DNA from: an uncultured Eubacteriales bacterium
Lineage (GTDB): Bacteria > Bacillota > Clostridia > Oscillospirales > Acutalibacteraceae
Direction of reading: 5' to 3'
Length of the DNA stretch: 5,589 nt
Assembly (NCBI GenBank): GCA_900317795.1
Contig: ONIF01000139.1
Coordinates: forward strand, 1-5,589
Shown here: one piece after another, positions 1 to 5,326 of the stretch
Numbering within the stretch: position 1 is the first letter of the stretch
How the letters are laid out: each line of letters starts with the position of its first letter
Notes under the pieces: model-generated
Seen by the model: the letters and a program-made list of their open reading frames with translations, nothing else
What the model was told of the DNA's origin: nothing
The model's database searches: none
Translations under genes and position numbers: made by a program

Positions 1-1854
1 AAGCATGGGGTCTGTATAGTTCTTTGAAGATTTGGAGAGTTTTTTACCGTCTTTTGCAAGGATAGTACCGTGAACGATACAGTTGGAGAAACACGGCTTG
101 TCAAAGAGTGCCACGGAAAGAACATGGAGGTAATAGAACCAACAGCGGATTTGTCCCGTGTATTCAACGATAAAGTCACTTGGGAAGTGAGAGTCAAACC
201 ACTCTTTATTTTCAAAGGGATAGTGTTTCTGAGCGAAAGGCACTGAACCGCTTTCAAACCAGCAGTCGAGCACTTCGGGAACACGGATTTTAGTACCCGT
301 ACAGCCCTCGCAAGTGCAGGGGAATGTAATTTTATCCATGTACTGTCTGTGGAGGTTTTCAAGACGTACACCGCTGAATTTTTCGATTTCGTCAATACTG
401 CCGAGAACAGTCCTGTCACCGCACTTGTCGCATTCCCAGATAGGAATGGGAGTTGACCAGTAACGATTACGGGAGATATTCCAGTCACGGGCATTTTCAA
501 GCCACTTTCCGAAACGACCATGTTTGATTGTTTCGGGTACCCAGTTAATATCTTCATTGTATGCAATGAGTTTATCTTTAATTTTGCCGATGTTGAAGTA
601 CCACGCATTCATAGCCTTGTAGATAAGGGGACGTTTACATCTCCAACAATGCGGATAGTTATGTTCGATAGTACCGTCAGCAACGGCTTTGTTGTTGTCA
701 TAAAGGAAACGGATAACGGTGGGGTTCATTTCGATAACGTTCTTTTCACCGTTTTCATCATAGAAGTCGGTAACTTCTTTTGTAAATCTGCCCTTTTCGT
801 CAACGGGATTGACAAGGGGAATATGATTATTTTTGCAGGTCCAGTAGTCATCTTCACCGAATGCGGGGGCGGTGTGAACAATGCCTACACCCTCATCAGA
901 GCCTACATAATCGGCTGTAACAACTTTGAAAGCCGTGCCTTTGAGGTCTGCAAAGTAGGGGAACAGCGGTTCATATTCTCTGCCCACAAGGTCAGAGCCT
1001 TTGCATTCTTTGATAATAACGGGCTTTTCACCAAAGATTTTTGGATATTTGGGGAGGACATTTGTGCAGGCGATAAAGATTTCTTCACCTGCATCTACAA
1101 AGGAGTAGTCAAGATTTTCGCCTACCGCAAGACACAAGTTAGACGGAAGTGTCCAGGGAGTTGTAGTCCATGCAAGGAAATAAACGGTTTTGCCGTTGAT
1201 AACTTCATCTGTCTTGAATTTGGCGATAATCCATCTGTCCTGACGGGGACGGGTAGAGTCGGATTCTCTCGTATCGGAGATAGAGAGAGAAGTTTCACAA
1301 TGAGTGCAGTAAGGGGTTACACGGTAATCTCTGTAAATAAGCCCCTTGTCATAGCATTGTTTGAAAGCCCACATAACACTTTCCATAAAAGTGGGGTTCA
1401 TTGTCTTGTAAGCACCGTCATAATCTACCCAGCGAGCCATCATTTCAACGTATTCTTTCCAGGCTTCATTGTTGCCCGAAACGATTTCATAGCACTTGTC
1501 ATTGAATTTGTCAATACCGAGAGAGTTTTCAATGATATTCTTGTCATTGATGCCGAGTTGAACTTCTGCTTGATTTTCTATCGGCAGACCGTGACAGTCC
1601 CAGCCCCATACACGGGGAACTTTGTAGCCACGCATGGTCTGATAACGTGCAATCATGTCTTTGATAAAAGATACAAGGATAGTGCCGTGATGAGGTTTGC
1701 CTGTGGGGAACGGAGGTCCGTCATAAAAGACCTTTTCACCTTTAGCCTCTTTATCGACAGACTTTTCAAAGACCTTGTTTTCTTTCCAGAAATTAAGAAC
1801 GTAATCCTGAATTTCCGAAATATTCGGTTTGCCTGCAAGCTGTTCGTATTTCAT
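1..1854 (-). CDS. ileS: Isoleucyl-tRNA synthetase, type II, 3' end cut by window edge
   Basis: Class I aminoacyl-tRNA synthetase that charges tRNA-Ile with isoleucine in the cytoplasm. The minus frame is open from the ATG at 1854 to the window edge, giving 618 residues of a family usually about 1,030-1,050 long, so the anticodon-binding C-terminus is missing here. Visible motifs are the HIGH-type signature PHHGT (residues 54-58), GWDCHGLPIE (84-93), the editing-domain threonine-rich WTTTPWTLPSN (229-239), HTAPAFGEDD (327-336), WFESGS (532-537) and the KMSKS-type loop KLSKS (605-609). Cys pairs at 403/406, 475/478 and 513/515/518 look zinc-ribbon-like. PPFPTGKPHHGT and WFESGS resemble the eukaryote-like type II branch, whose members are often mupirocin-tolerant; tolerance is not shown here. 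An AAGGGTGAT ribosome site 5' of the ATG supports the start. A GTG four codons upstream is less likely. Confidence 0.97.
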   Translation of the reverse strand, partial: MKYEQLAGKPNISEIQDYVLNFWKENKVFEKSVDKEAKGEKVFYDGPPFPTGKPHHGTILVSFIKDMIARYQTMRGYKVPRVWGWDCHGLPIENQAEVQLGINDKNIIENSLGIDKFNDKCYEIVSGNNEAWKEYVEMMARWVDYDGAYKTMNPTFMESVMWAFKQCYDKGLIYRDYRVTPYCTHCETSLSISDTRESDSTRPRQDRWIIAKFKTDEVINGKTVYFLAWTTTPWTLPSNLCLAVGENLDYSFVDAGEEIFIACTNVLPKYPKIFGEKPVIIKECKGSDLVGREYEPLFPYFADLKGTAFKVVTADYVGSDEGVGIVHTAPAFGEDDYWTCKNNHIPLVNPVDEKGRFTKEVTDFYDENGEKNVIEMNPTVIRFLYDNNKAVADGTIEHNYPHCWRCKRPLIYKAMNAWYFNIGKIKDKLIAYNEDINWVPETIKHGRFGKWLENARDWNISRNRYWSTPIPIWECDKCGDRTVLGSIDEIEKFSGVRLENLHRQYMDKITFPCTCEGCTGTKIRVPEVLDCWFESGSVPFAQKHYPFENKEWFDSHFPSDFIVEYTGQIRCWFYYLHVLSVALFDKPCFSNCIVHGTILAKDGKKLSKSSKNYTDPML

Positions 1855-1884
1855 TCTTTCAATCACCCTTTTTTCTTAATTGTT

Positions 1885-1895
1885 GTGTAATACAC
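1885..1895. promoter_or_regulatory. Short palindrome at predicted ileS start site (possible operator)
   Basis: GTGTA-A-TACAC is a perfect 5-bp inverted repeat around one base. It sits at or just downstream of the predicted ileS transcription start. Its TGTA-N-TACA core loosely resembles sites bound by small winged-helix regulators, including some PadR proteins, and a padR gene lies directly upstream. Such a short palindrome can occur by chance, and no second copy was seen at the padR promoter. Confidence 0.25.
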
Positions 1896-1902
1896 CATTA
1901 TC

Positions 1903-1931
1903 ATTTTATAACTATGATGTTTTTTTGTCAA
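1903..1931 (-). promoter_or_regulatory. Sigma-A-type promoter of ileS
   Basis: On the minus strand a perfect -35 box TTGACA (1931-1926) is followed after exactly 17 bp by TAAAAT (1908-1903), five of six matches to the -10 consensus. The predicted start near 1896 gives a leader of only about 40 nt. That leaves no room for a T-box riboswitch, which controls ileS in many Firmicutes. The -35 box abuts the U-tract of the upstream padR terminator. Confidence 0.75.
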
Positions 1932-1966
1932 GAAAAAAGAGTACATTTAGTGATTAAATGTACTCT
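1931..1966 (-). terminator. Rho-independent terminator after padR
   Basis: A perfect 12-bp stem (1938-1949 with 1955-1966) closes a 5-nt loop. In the minus direction it is followed by TTTTTTCTT, the classic hairpin plus U-tract. It begins 8 nt after the padR stop and separates padR from the ileS promoter. Confidence 0.88.
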
Positions 1967-1973
1967 GAAATAT

Positions 1974-2345
1974 TTATTTTTCGGTAATATTTTTATTTTC
2001 AAGGAAAATGTCAACGGCAGAAAGGAGTTCGTTGTATTTTTTGATAAGGAAATCAAGATATAATTTACCCGAGTCGGTGATGGTATAATAATTTCTTGTA
2101 CGGTGGCTTTCGGTAGTTTCCTGAGAGAATTCAACAATATAGCCGTCTTTTTGGAGTTTGTAAAGCACGGGGTAAAGGAAATTCATTTTATAAGTGTGAT
2201 TGCTTCTTTTTTCGAGTTCCTGGGAGAGCCTGTATGCATACATAGGTTTTTCGGAAAGCACTAAAAGGACTATCATGGGACTGACAGACCTTTTAAAATT
2301 TTCCTCAAAGGAGTTGAGTTTATTTTTGTCAGACGTTTTACTCAT
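1974..2345 (-). CDS. PadR-family transcriptional regulator
   Basis: A 123-aa DNA-binding protein of the PadR family; these are winged-helix dimers that usually repress stress, efflux or membrane genes. The family pattern is clear. The first helix and helix-turn-helix lie at residues 24-48 (MIVLLVLSEKPMYAYRLSQE). LYPVLYKLQKDGYI (57-70) is the recognition segment, corresponding to the common TLYPVL.RLEKDGLI. NYYTITDSGK (85-94) forms the wing. A short C-terminal helix (about 96-116) would dimerise, making this a compact PadR without the long coiled-coil tail. The ATG at 2345 is preceded by AAGGGTGG at suitable spacing. The gene has its own promoter and terminator, so it is probably monocistronic. 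The target is unknown; many PadR proteins control themselves or a neighbour, here ileS or the PAP2 gene. Confidence 0.92.
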   Translation of the reverse strand: MSKTSDKNKLNSFEENFKRSVSPMIVLLVLSEKPMYAYRLSQELEKRSNHTYKMNFLYPVLYKLQKDGYIVEFSQETTESHRTRNYYTITDSGKLYLDFLIKKYNELLSAVDIFLENKNITEK

Positions 2346-2381
2346 ATCGGCAAACCACCCTTTTTAATTATCTTGGTTGTT

Positions 2382-2410
2382 ATTATAGCAGGATTTTTAG
2401 TTTAATTCAA
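2382..2410 (-). promoter_or_regulatory. Sigma-A-type promoter of padR
   Basis: On the minus strand TTGAAT (2410-2405) and a perfect TATAAT (2387-2382) are 17 bp apart. Transcription would start near 2376, about 30 nt before the padR ATG. Confidence 0.72.
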
Positions 2411-2458
2411 TAAATATTATGTAAAAAAAGTATGAAATAAACATTGAAAAAATTTAAG

Positions 2459-2487
2459 AAAAAAGAAAACCCCTTTTTAAAAAGGGG
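2459..2487 (-). terminator. Rho-independent terminator after the PAP2 gene
   Basis: The palindrome CCCCTTTTTAAAAAGGGG (2470-2487) folds into a hairpin 6 nt after the PAP2 stop. In the minus direction it is followed by TTTTCTTTTTTCTT. A strong GC base with a U-rich tail makes this a convincing terminator for minus-strand transcription. Confidence 0.88.
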
Positions 2488-2493
2488 AGTTTG

Positions 2494-3039
2494 TCAGAAT
2501 AATCCGAAATCGAACATAGGAATGTAGGCGGAAACGGGAACGGCAACATATCCGCATATTATTCCGAATAAAGCACCCGAAATAACATCAGTCGGGTAAT
2601 GCACCAGCAGATAAATTCTTGAAAATGCCATAAGGAATGCGAATATAAGTGTAGGGATAAAAAGCGGACTGCACATAAACAGCATTACAACGGACACGGC
2701 AAAGCATGAAGAAGAATGTCCCGAGGGGAAAGAGTAGTGAGGGGGGTTTTCAATGAGAAGATACTCTTCAAAGGATTTATTGCACGGGCGTACACGTCTG
2801 ATAATGTGCTTCAGGGTTACTTCACCGCCCAGCCATGTAAAGCACAGGGCGATGAGAATAGTAAAGCCTGTAATTCTCAGCCCGTTAAAAAGGAGAAAGG
2901 CGAATGAAACGACAAACCATATATAGCCGTGGTTGCCGACAGTGGTTATAAGTATCATGATTTTATTCAGCAGAGAAGTTCGTTTATGAGTAAGCATGAC
3001 AAGAATTTTTTCGTCCCAAGCCTGAATTTTTCCAAGCAT
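2494..3039 (-). CDS. PAP2-family membrane lipid phosphatase
   Basis: A 181-aa integral membrane phosphatase of the PAP2 (type 2 phosphatidic acid phosphatase) superfamily. All three catalytic motifs are intact: K77-x6-R84-P85, P105-S-G-H108, and S140-R-x5-H147-x3-D151. His147 is the expected nucleophile and His108 the acid/base. Hydrophobic stretches near residues 24-51, 55-70, 110-125, 126-139 and 151-169 fit a multi-pass protein with the active site at the outer face. Family members of this size include undecaprenyl-diphosphate phosphatases (BcrC-like), phosphatidylglycerophosphate phosphatases and phosphatidate phosphatases; the sequence alone does not separate these. Recycling of the cell-wall lipid carrier is the likeliest role but is inferred. 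The ATG at 3039 has AAAGGGTG upstream. The gene is flanked by its own promoter and terminator and is divergent from the 3249-3668 gene. Confidence 0.93.
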   Translation of the reverse strand: MLGKIQAWDEKILVMLTHKRTSLLNKIMILITTVGNHGYIWFVVSFAFLLFNGLRITGFTILIALCFTWLGGEVTLKHIIRRVRPCNKSFEEYLLIENPPHYSFPSGHSSSCFAVSVVMLFMCSPLFIPTLIFAFLMAFSRIYLLVHYPTDVISGALFGIICGYVAVPVSAYIPMFDFGLF

Positions 3040-3078
3040 ATTTTATTCACCCTTTGAAGTTACAAAAATGTCATATTT

Positions 3079-3107
3079 ATTATATCACAATGATTTGCTA
3101 TTTTCAA
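3079..3107 (-). promoter_or_regulatory. Sigma-A-type promoter of the PAP2 gene, extended -10
   Basis: On the minus strand TTGAAA (3107-3102) and TATAAT (3084-3079) are separated by 17 bp. TGA directly before TATAAT forms an extended -10 (TGnTATAAT). The predicted start near 3072 gives a 5' leader of about 33 nt. Confidence 0.8.
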
Positions 3108-3141
3108 ATAATTTTGCATGGATATAGAAGAAAATTTTTGG

Positions 3142-3224
3142 TTTTGGTATAAAATATTTACAAAAAAATAAAATAATTCTCAAAAGTATATATTTTGGGA
3201 TATAAAATATGTTAATATTTTATA
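3142..3224. promoter_or_regulatory. Repeated AT-rich motif and palindrome upstream of the plus-strand gene
   Basis: The decamer TATAAAATAT occurs at 3148-3157 and again at 3201-3210, 53 bp apart. Each copy is preceded by TTTTGG (the second by TTTTGGGA). The second copy is the left arm of a perfect 10-bp inverted repeat, 3201-3210 with 3215-3224, around GTTA. The region holds several -10-like hexamers, so the promoter of the 3249 gene is probably here, but I cannot place a convincing -35/-10 pair. It could be an operator pair or simply composition bias. Confidence 0.4.
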
Positions 3225-3248
3225 CATTAAGTGAGTGGAGGAAAAATT

Positions 3249-3668
3249 GTGAATAAACTTGGAAAGTATCTTGAAAGTGCATTTGAAAGTATGCAGATAT
3301 TTTATCATAAAATAGAAAATCCGAAACAGTTGATATATAAAGTAGTTTTTCCCGAAAGCGGGATATTGTGCGGAACAGTCACTGTGATAATAGACGAGAT
3401 GTTCAGTGCGGAGATAAGTGCATATATTGCAAGAGGCGTATCAAAAGAAAAGCGGATTTTGATACTTGAAGAAATCAACAGGGTGAATGACAAAAGTTGT
3501 TTTATCAGCGTAGGCATGGACGATAAAAATGATGTATATTCTTATCAGCAGTTTATTCTTGCAGGTGATGAGCACATCATGTGCAAGCAGATAATCACAA
3601 ATTTGATAGTTTTTTATGATATGCACAAGAGAACGGCAGAAAAAATATATCGCCTTATCTCTTTATGA
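3249..3668 (+). CDS. Uncharacterised 139-aa protein, possibly YbjN-like
   Basis: A small, soluble-looking protein with no signal peptide or membrane segment. I chose the GTG at 3249 because GGAGG (3237-3241) lies exactly 7 nt before it; the in-frame GTG at 3231 would place that ribosome site inside the coding region. The layout looks alpha/beta: an N-terminal helix (about residues 3-23), a strand-rich middle (30-60), a helix containing LEEINRVND (about 72-82), paired strands (83-103) and a long C-terminal helix (about 105-138). The EEINRVN helix followed by two strands and a final helix recalls the YbjN/secretion-chaperone-like fold, which would suggest protein binding rather than catalysis. 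That family call is tentative. It is the only plus-strand gene, divergent from the PAP2 gene and convergent with mreB. Its terminator overlaps its stop codon. Confidence 0.82.
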   Translation: MNKLGKYLESAFESMQIFYHKIENPKQLIYKVVFPESGILCGTVTVIIDEMFSAEISAYIARGVSKEKRILILEEINRVNDKSCFISVGMDDKNDVYSYQQFILAGDEHIMCKQIITNLIVFYDMHKRTAEKIYRLISL

Positions 3669-3686
3669 GATAAAGACGATATTTTT
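3647..3686 (+). terminator. Terminator overlapping the end of the 3249-3668 gene
   Basis: The arms 3647-3661 and 3667-3682 pair (ATATCG with CGATAT, and TTATCTC with GAGATAA, with a small internal bulge) around the loop TTTAT, followed by a T-run at 3682-3686. The last five sense codons and the TGA stop (3666-3668) lie inside the hairpin. The stem is AU-rich, so efficiency may be moderate. Confidence 0.72.
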
Positions 3687-3839
3687 AACGTGAGTTCGAT
3701 GTAACTGAAAAATATTCTGACAATTATGAAATTAAGTATGTCATTCCGAACGCAGTGAGGAATTTTCAAAAGATTCTTCGTCGCTGTCGCTCCTCAGAAT
3801 GACAGTATAATCATTTTTCGTTTTCATCGAACTCACGTT
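3687..3839. repeat. 153-bp foldback repeat (MITE-like) with nested inverted repeats
   Basis: The outer ends are a perfect 15-bp inverted repeat, AACGTGAGTTCGATG (3687-3701) with its reverse complement at 3825-3839. Similarity continues inward through GAAAAAT on both arms. A second nested pair is TGTCATTCCGA (3739-3749) and TCAGAATGACA (3794-3804), one mismatch in 11, enclosing GATTCTTCG and CGCTGTCGCTCC. Elements built on GTCATTCTGAGCG...GAAGAATC arms are, from memory, common dispersed repeats in many bacterial genomes. There is no coding capacity, and both edges lie in T-runs, so any target-site duplication cannot be told apart. It sits between the convergent 3' ends of two genes, where insertion would be harmless. 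It could also act on transcript ends as RNA hairpins. Confidence 0.75.
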
Positions 3840-3848
3840 TTTTACATA

Positions 3849-4811
3849 TCAGAGTTCGCAGAATTTTCCCGCACCCAAAGCAACGCAGTCTAACGGTGTA
3901 TCTGCCACTCTCACGGGGAGGGAGGTTTTATTGGAGATATAGAGGTCAATTCCGTCTAACAAAGCTCCACCGCCTGTTATGATAATGCCGTTGTCGAGAA
4001 TGTCGGCAGAAAGTTCGGGAGGAGTGTTTTCAAGCACTCTTTTGACGCTTTCGGCTATGGCTTCAAGAGTTTTTGCGAGAGCTTCTCTTATATCGCTTGA
4101 GGAAATTTTGATTTCGCTCGAAAGCCCTTTTTCATTTCTGCCCGTGACGGTAAGGGAACTTTCTTTTTTGGAGGAGGGGTATGCACTGCCTATTTTGATT
4201 TTTATATCTTCGGCAGTACTCTGACCGATAGTAAGATGATATTTCTTTTTAACATATTCTTCAATAGCACTGTCAAAGGCATCACCGCCTGTTTTAACGG
4301 AGTCTGATACAACTATATCACCCGAGGAGATAACGGCTGTTTCGGAAGTGCCTCCGCCTATATCGAGTATCATAGTCCCGACGGTATTTTTTATATCAAT
4401 ACCTGCACCGAGGGCAGCCGCAAGGGGTTCTGCCAGAATGTAAGACTGCCTTGCAAAAAGTCCTTCAAGAACATCTTCGGCAGCATTTTTTTCAACCTCC
4501 GTACTGCACGACGGAACACATATAATCATTTTATGTCTTGAAAAAAGCGAGCGTTTAACGGATTTTTTGATAAATCCGCCAAGCATGGAAGTTGTGATAA
4601 AAACATTTGTGATAACACCGTTTTTAAGAGGTCTTATGACTTCGACATTTTCGGGAGTTCTGCCCGTCATATTTTTTGCGTCAATGCCGACAGCGATTAC
4701 ATCATAATTTTTACTGTCAGCGGCAACAACGGAAGGTTCTCTCAAAACAATTCCCTTGCCTTTTACATATATAACGGTGTTAGCCGTACCCAAATCTATT
4801 CCTATATCCAA
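3849..4811 (-). CDS. mreB: MreB-family bacterial actin, TTG start
   Basis: A 320-aa actin-fold ATPase of the MreB/Mbl family, which forms membrane-associated filaments that guide cell-wall synthesis. Phosphate-1 loop DLGTANT is at residues 6-12, the EPLAAALGAG segment with catalytic Glu128 at 128-137, phosphate-2 DIGGGT at 150-155, EDIKIKIGSAY at 201-211, and the adenosine motif ITGGGALLDGID at 278-289. The TTG at 4811 is the only plausible start: an in-frame TAA lies two codons upstream and an AAGGAG site is 9-10 nt away. The protein therefore begins at MDIGIDLGT and lacks the few extra N-terminal residues that help other MreBs bind membrane. The usual GRDLVTGLP loop is reduced to GRNEKGL (224-230), and CVPSG is CVPSC (98-102). 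No mreC or mreD follows. It is coupled to dut with a 13-nt gap, so a paralogue with a specialised role is possible. Confidence 0.93.
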   Translation of the reverse strand: MDIGIDLGTANTVIYVKGKGIVLREPSVVAADSKNYDVIAVGIDAKNMTGRTPENVEVIRPLKNGVITNVFITTSMLGGFIKKSVKRSLFSRHKMIICVPSCSTEVEKNAAEDVLEGLFARQSYILAEPLAAALGAGIDIKNTVGTMILDIGGGTSETAVISSGDIVVSDSVKTGGDAFDSAIEEYVKKKYHLTIGQSTAEDIKIKIGSAYPSSKKESSLTVTGRNEKGLSSEIKISSSDIREALAKTLEAIAESVKRVLENTPPELSADILDNGIIITGGGALLDGIDLYISNKTSLPVRVADTPLDCVALGAGKFCEL

Positions 4812-4820
4812 AGTTTATCA

Positions 4821-4827
4821 CTCCTTA
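4821..4827 (-). promoter_or_regulatory. Ribosome binding site of mreB overlapping the dut stop
   Basis: TAAGGAG on the minus strand contains the dut stop TAA and a strong Shine-Dalgarno core 9 nt before the TTG start. It fixes the mreB start and suggests that ribosomes finishing dut help initiate mreB. Confidence 0.8.
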
Positions 4828-5265
4828 AAGTTTGCCGCTTGAACCAAAGCCGCCCTCACCACGTTTGGTTTCATTAAGTTCATCAGCTTGAATGAAGTCT
4901 GCAAGAGCGACGGGCATAATCACCATTTGTGCAATTCTTTCATTTGGCTGTATAGTGTAAGGCTTATCGGACACGTTGCATAAGCCTACACATATTTCCC
5001 CTCTGTAATCGCTGTCAACCACGCCCACACTGTTGGAAAGAGTAATACCGTGCTTTACTCCCAGACCGCTCCTTGCAAAGAGAAATGCAGCCAAATCACT
5101 TTGAGGGAGTTCTATTGCAATCCCCGTAGGAATTTTTGCAAGTTCGGCAGGATTGATGGTAACAGGCTCATCTATGCAGGCATATAAATCCGCACCTGCG
5201 GAAAATTCGGTTGCCCTTTTCGGCATTACGGCATTTTCTCTCAATTTTTTAACTTTAACTGTCAT
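4825..5265 (-). CDS. dut: dUTP diphosphatase (dUTPase)
   Basis: A 146-aa homotrimeric dUTPase that hydrolyses dUTP to dUMP and pyrophosphate, keeping uracil out of DNA and feeding thymidylate synthesis. All five family motifs are in order: SAGADLY (22-28), ARSGLGVKHG (64-73), GVVDSDYRG (81-89, catalytic Asp84 with Asp86/Tyr87), NERIAQ (108-113) and the flexible C-terminal P-loop-like RGEGGFGSSG (135-144). Length is normal for the family. The start is the ATG at 5265, with AAAGGA 9 nt upstream. The frame stays open upstream through the ssrA terminator and into the tmRNA, so longer starts are artefacts. A MFF-extended start three codons up (5274) would overlap the ribosome site spacing. It leads a two-gene unit with mreB. 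No promoter is visible between the ssrA terminator and the start, so transcription may depend on read-through. Confidence 0.95.
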   Translation of the reverse strand: MTVKVKKLRENAVMPKRATEFSAGADLYACIDEPVTINPAELAKIPTGIAIELPQSDLAAFLFARSGLGVKHGITLSNSVGVVDSDYRGEICVGLCNVSDKPYTIQPNERIAQMVIMPVALADFIQADELNETKRGEGGFGSSGKL

Positions 5266-5281
5266 AAAAAACATTCCTTTC

Positions 5282-5321
5282 AAAAATAAAAACCGCATTA
5301 TTCTTTGATAATGCGGTTTTT
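5282..5321 (-). terminator. Rho-independent terminator of ssrA
   Basis: A 14-bp perfect stem (5288-5301 with 5308-5321), including CCGCATTAT/ATAATGCGG and five A:T pairs, closes a 6-nt loop. In the minus direction a T-rich run TTTTTATTTTT follows. It lies just beyond the tmRNA 3' end and only 22 nt before the dut start. The A-tract on the other side could let it work in both directions. Confidence 0.9.
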
Positions 5322-5326
5322 TGCAG

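Noticed and set aside
520..1890. Long plus-strand open frame of 456 codons
   Set aside because: It lies opposite ileS, whose motifs are unmistakable on the minus strand. The plus product has no recognisable domain and no ribosome site, so it is a codon-bias shadow.
1928..2137. Alternative minus frame overlapping padR and its terminator
   Set aside because: It runs through the terminator hairpin, and the padR frame has the clear family pattern.
2401..2460. Possible small RNA or origin in the AT-rich gap before padR
   Set aside because: It holds only the padR -35 box and A/T-rich sequence, with no hairpin or DnaA-box cluster.
2716..2907. Plus-strand open frame within the PAP2 gene
   Set aside because: Antisense to catalytic PAP2 motifs; a shadow frame.
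3231..3248. GTG at 3231 as start of the plus-strand gene
   Set aside because: The GGAGG ribosome site is inside that extension and is correctly spaced for the GTG at 3249.
3305..3626. Minus-strand open frames opposite the 3249-3668 gene
   Set aside because: No ribosome site or promoter. The plus frame has a start site and terminator in the right places.
3739..3804. CRISPR-like or phage attachment interpretation of the nested repeat
   Set aside because: The arms are inverted, not direct, there are no regular spacers, and no integrase or cas gene is present.
3979..4224. Plus-strand open frame within mreB
   Set aside because: Antisense to conserved MreB sequence, without a ribosome site or domain.
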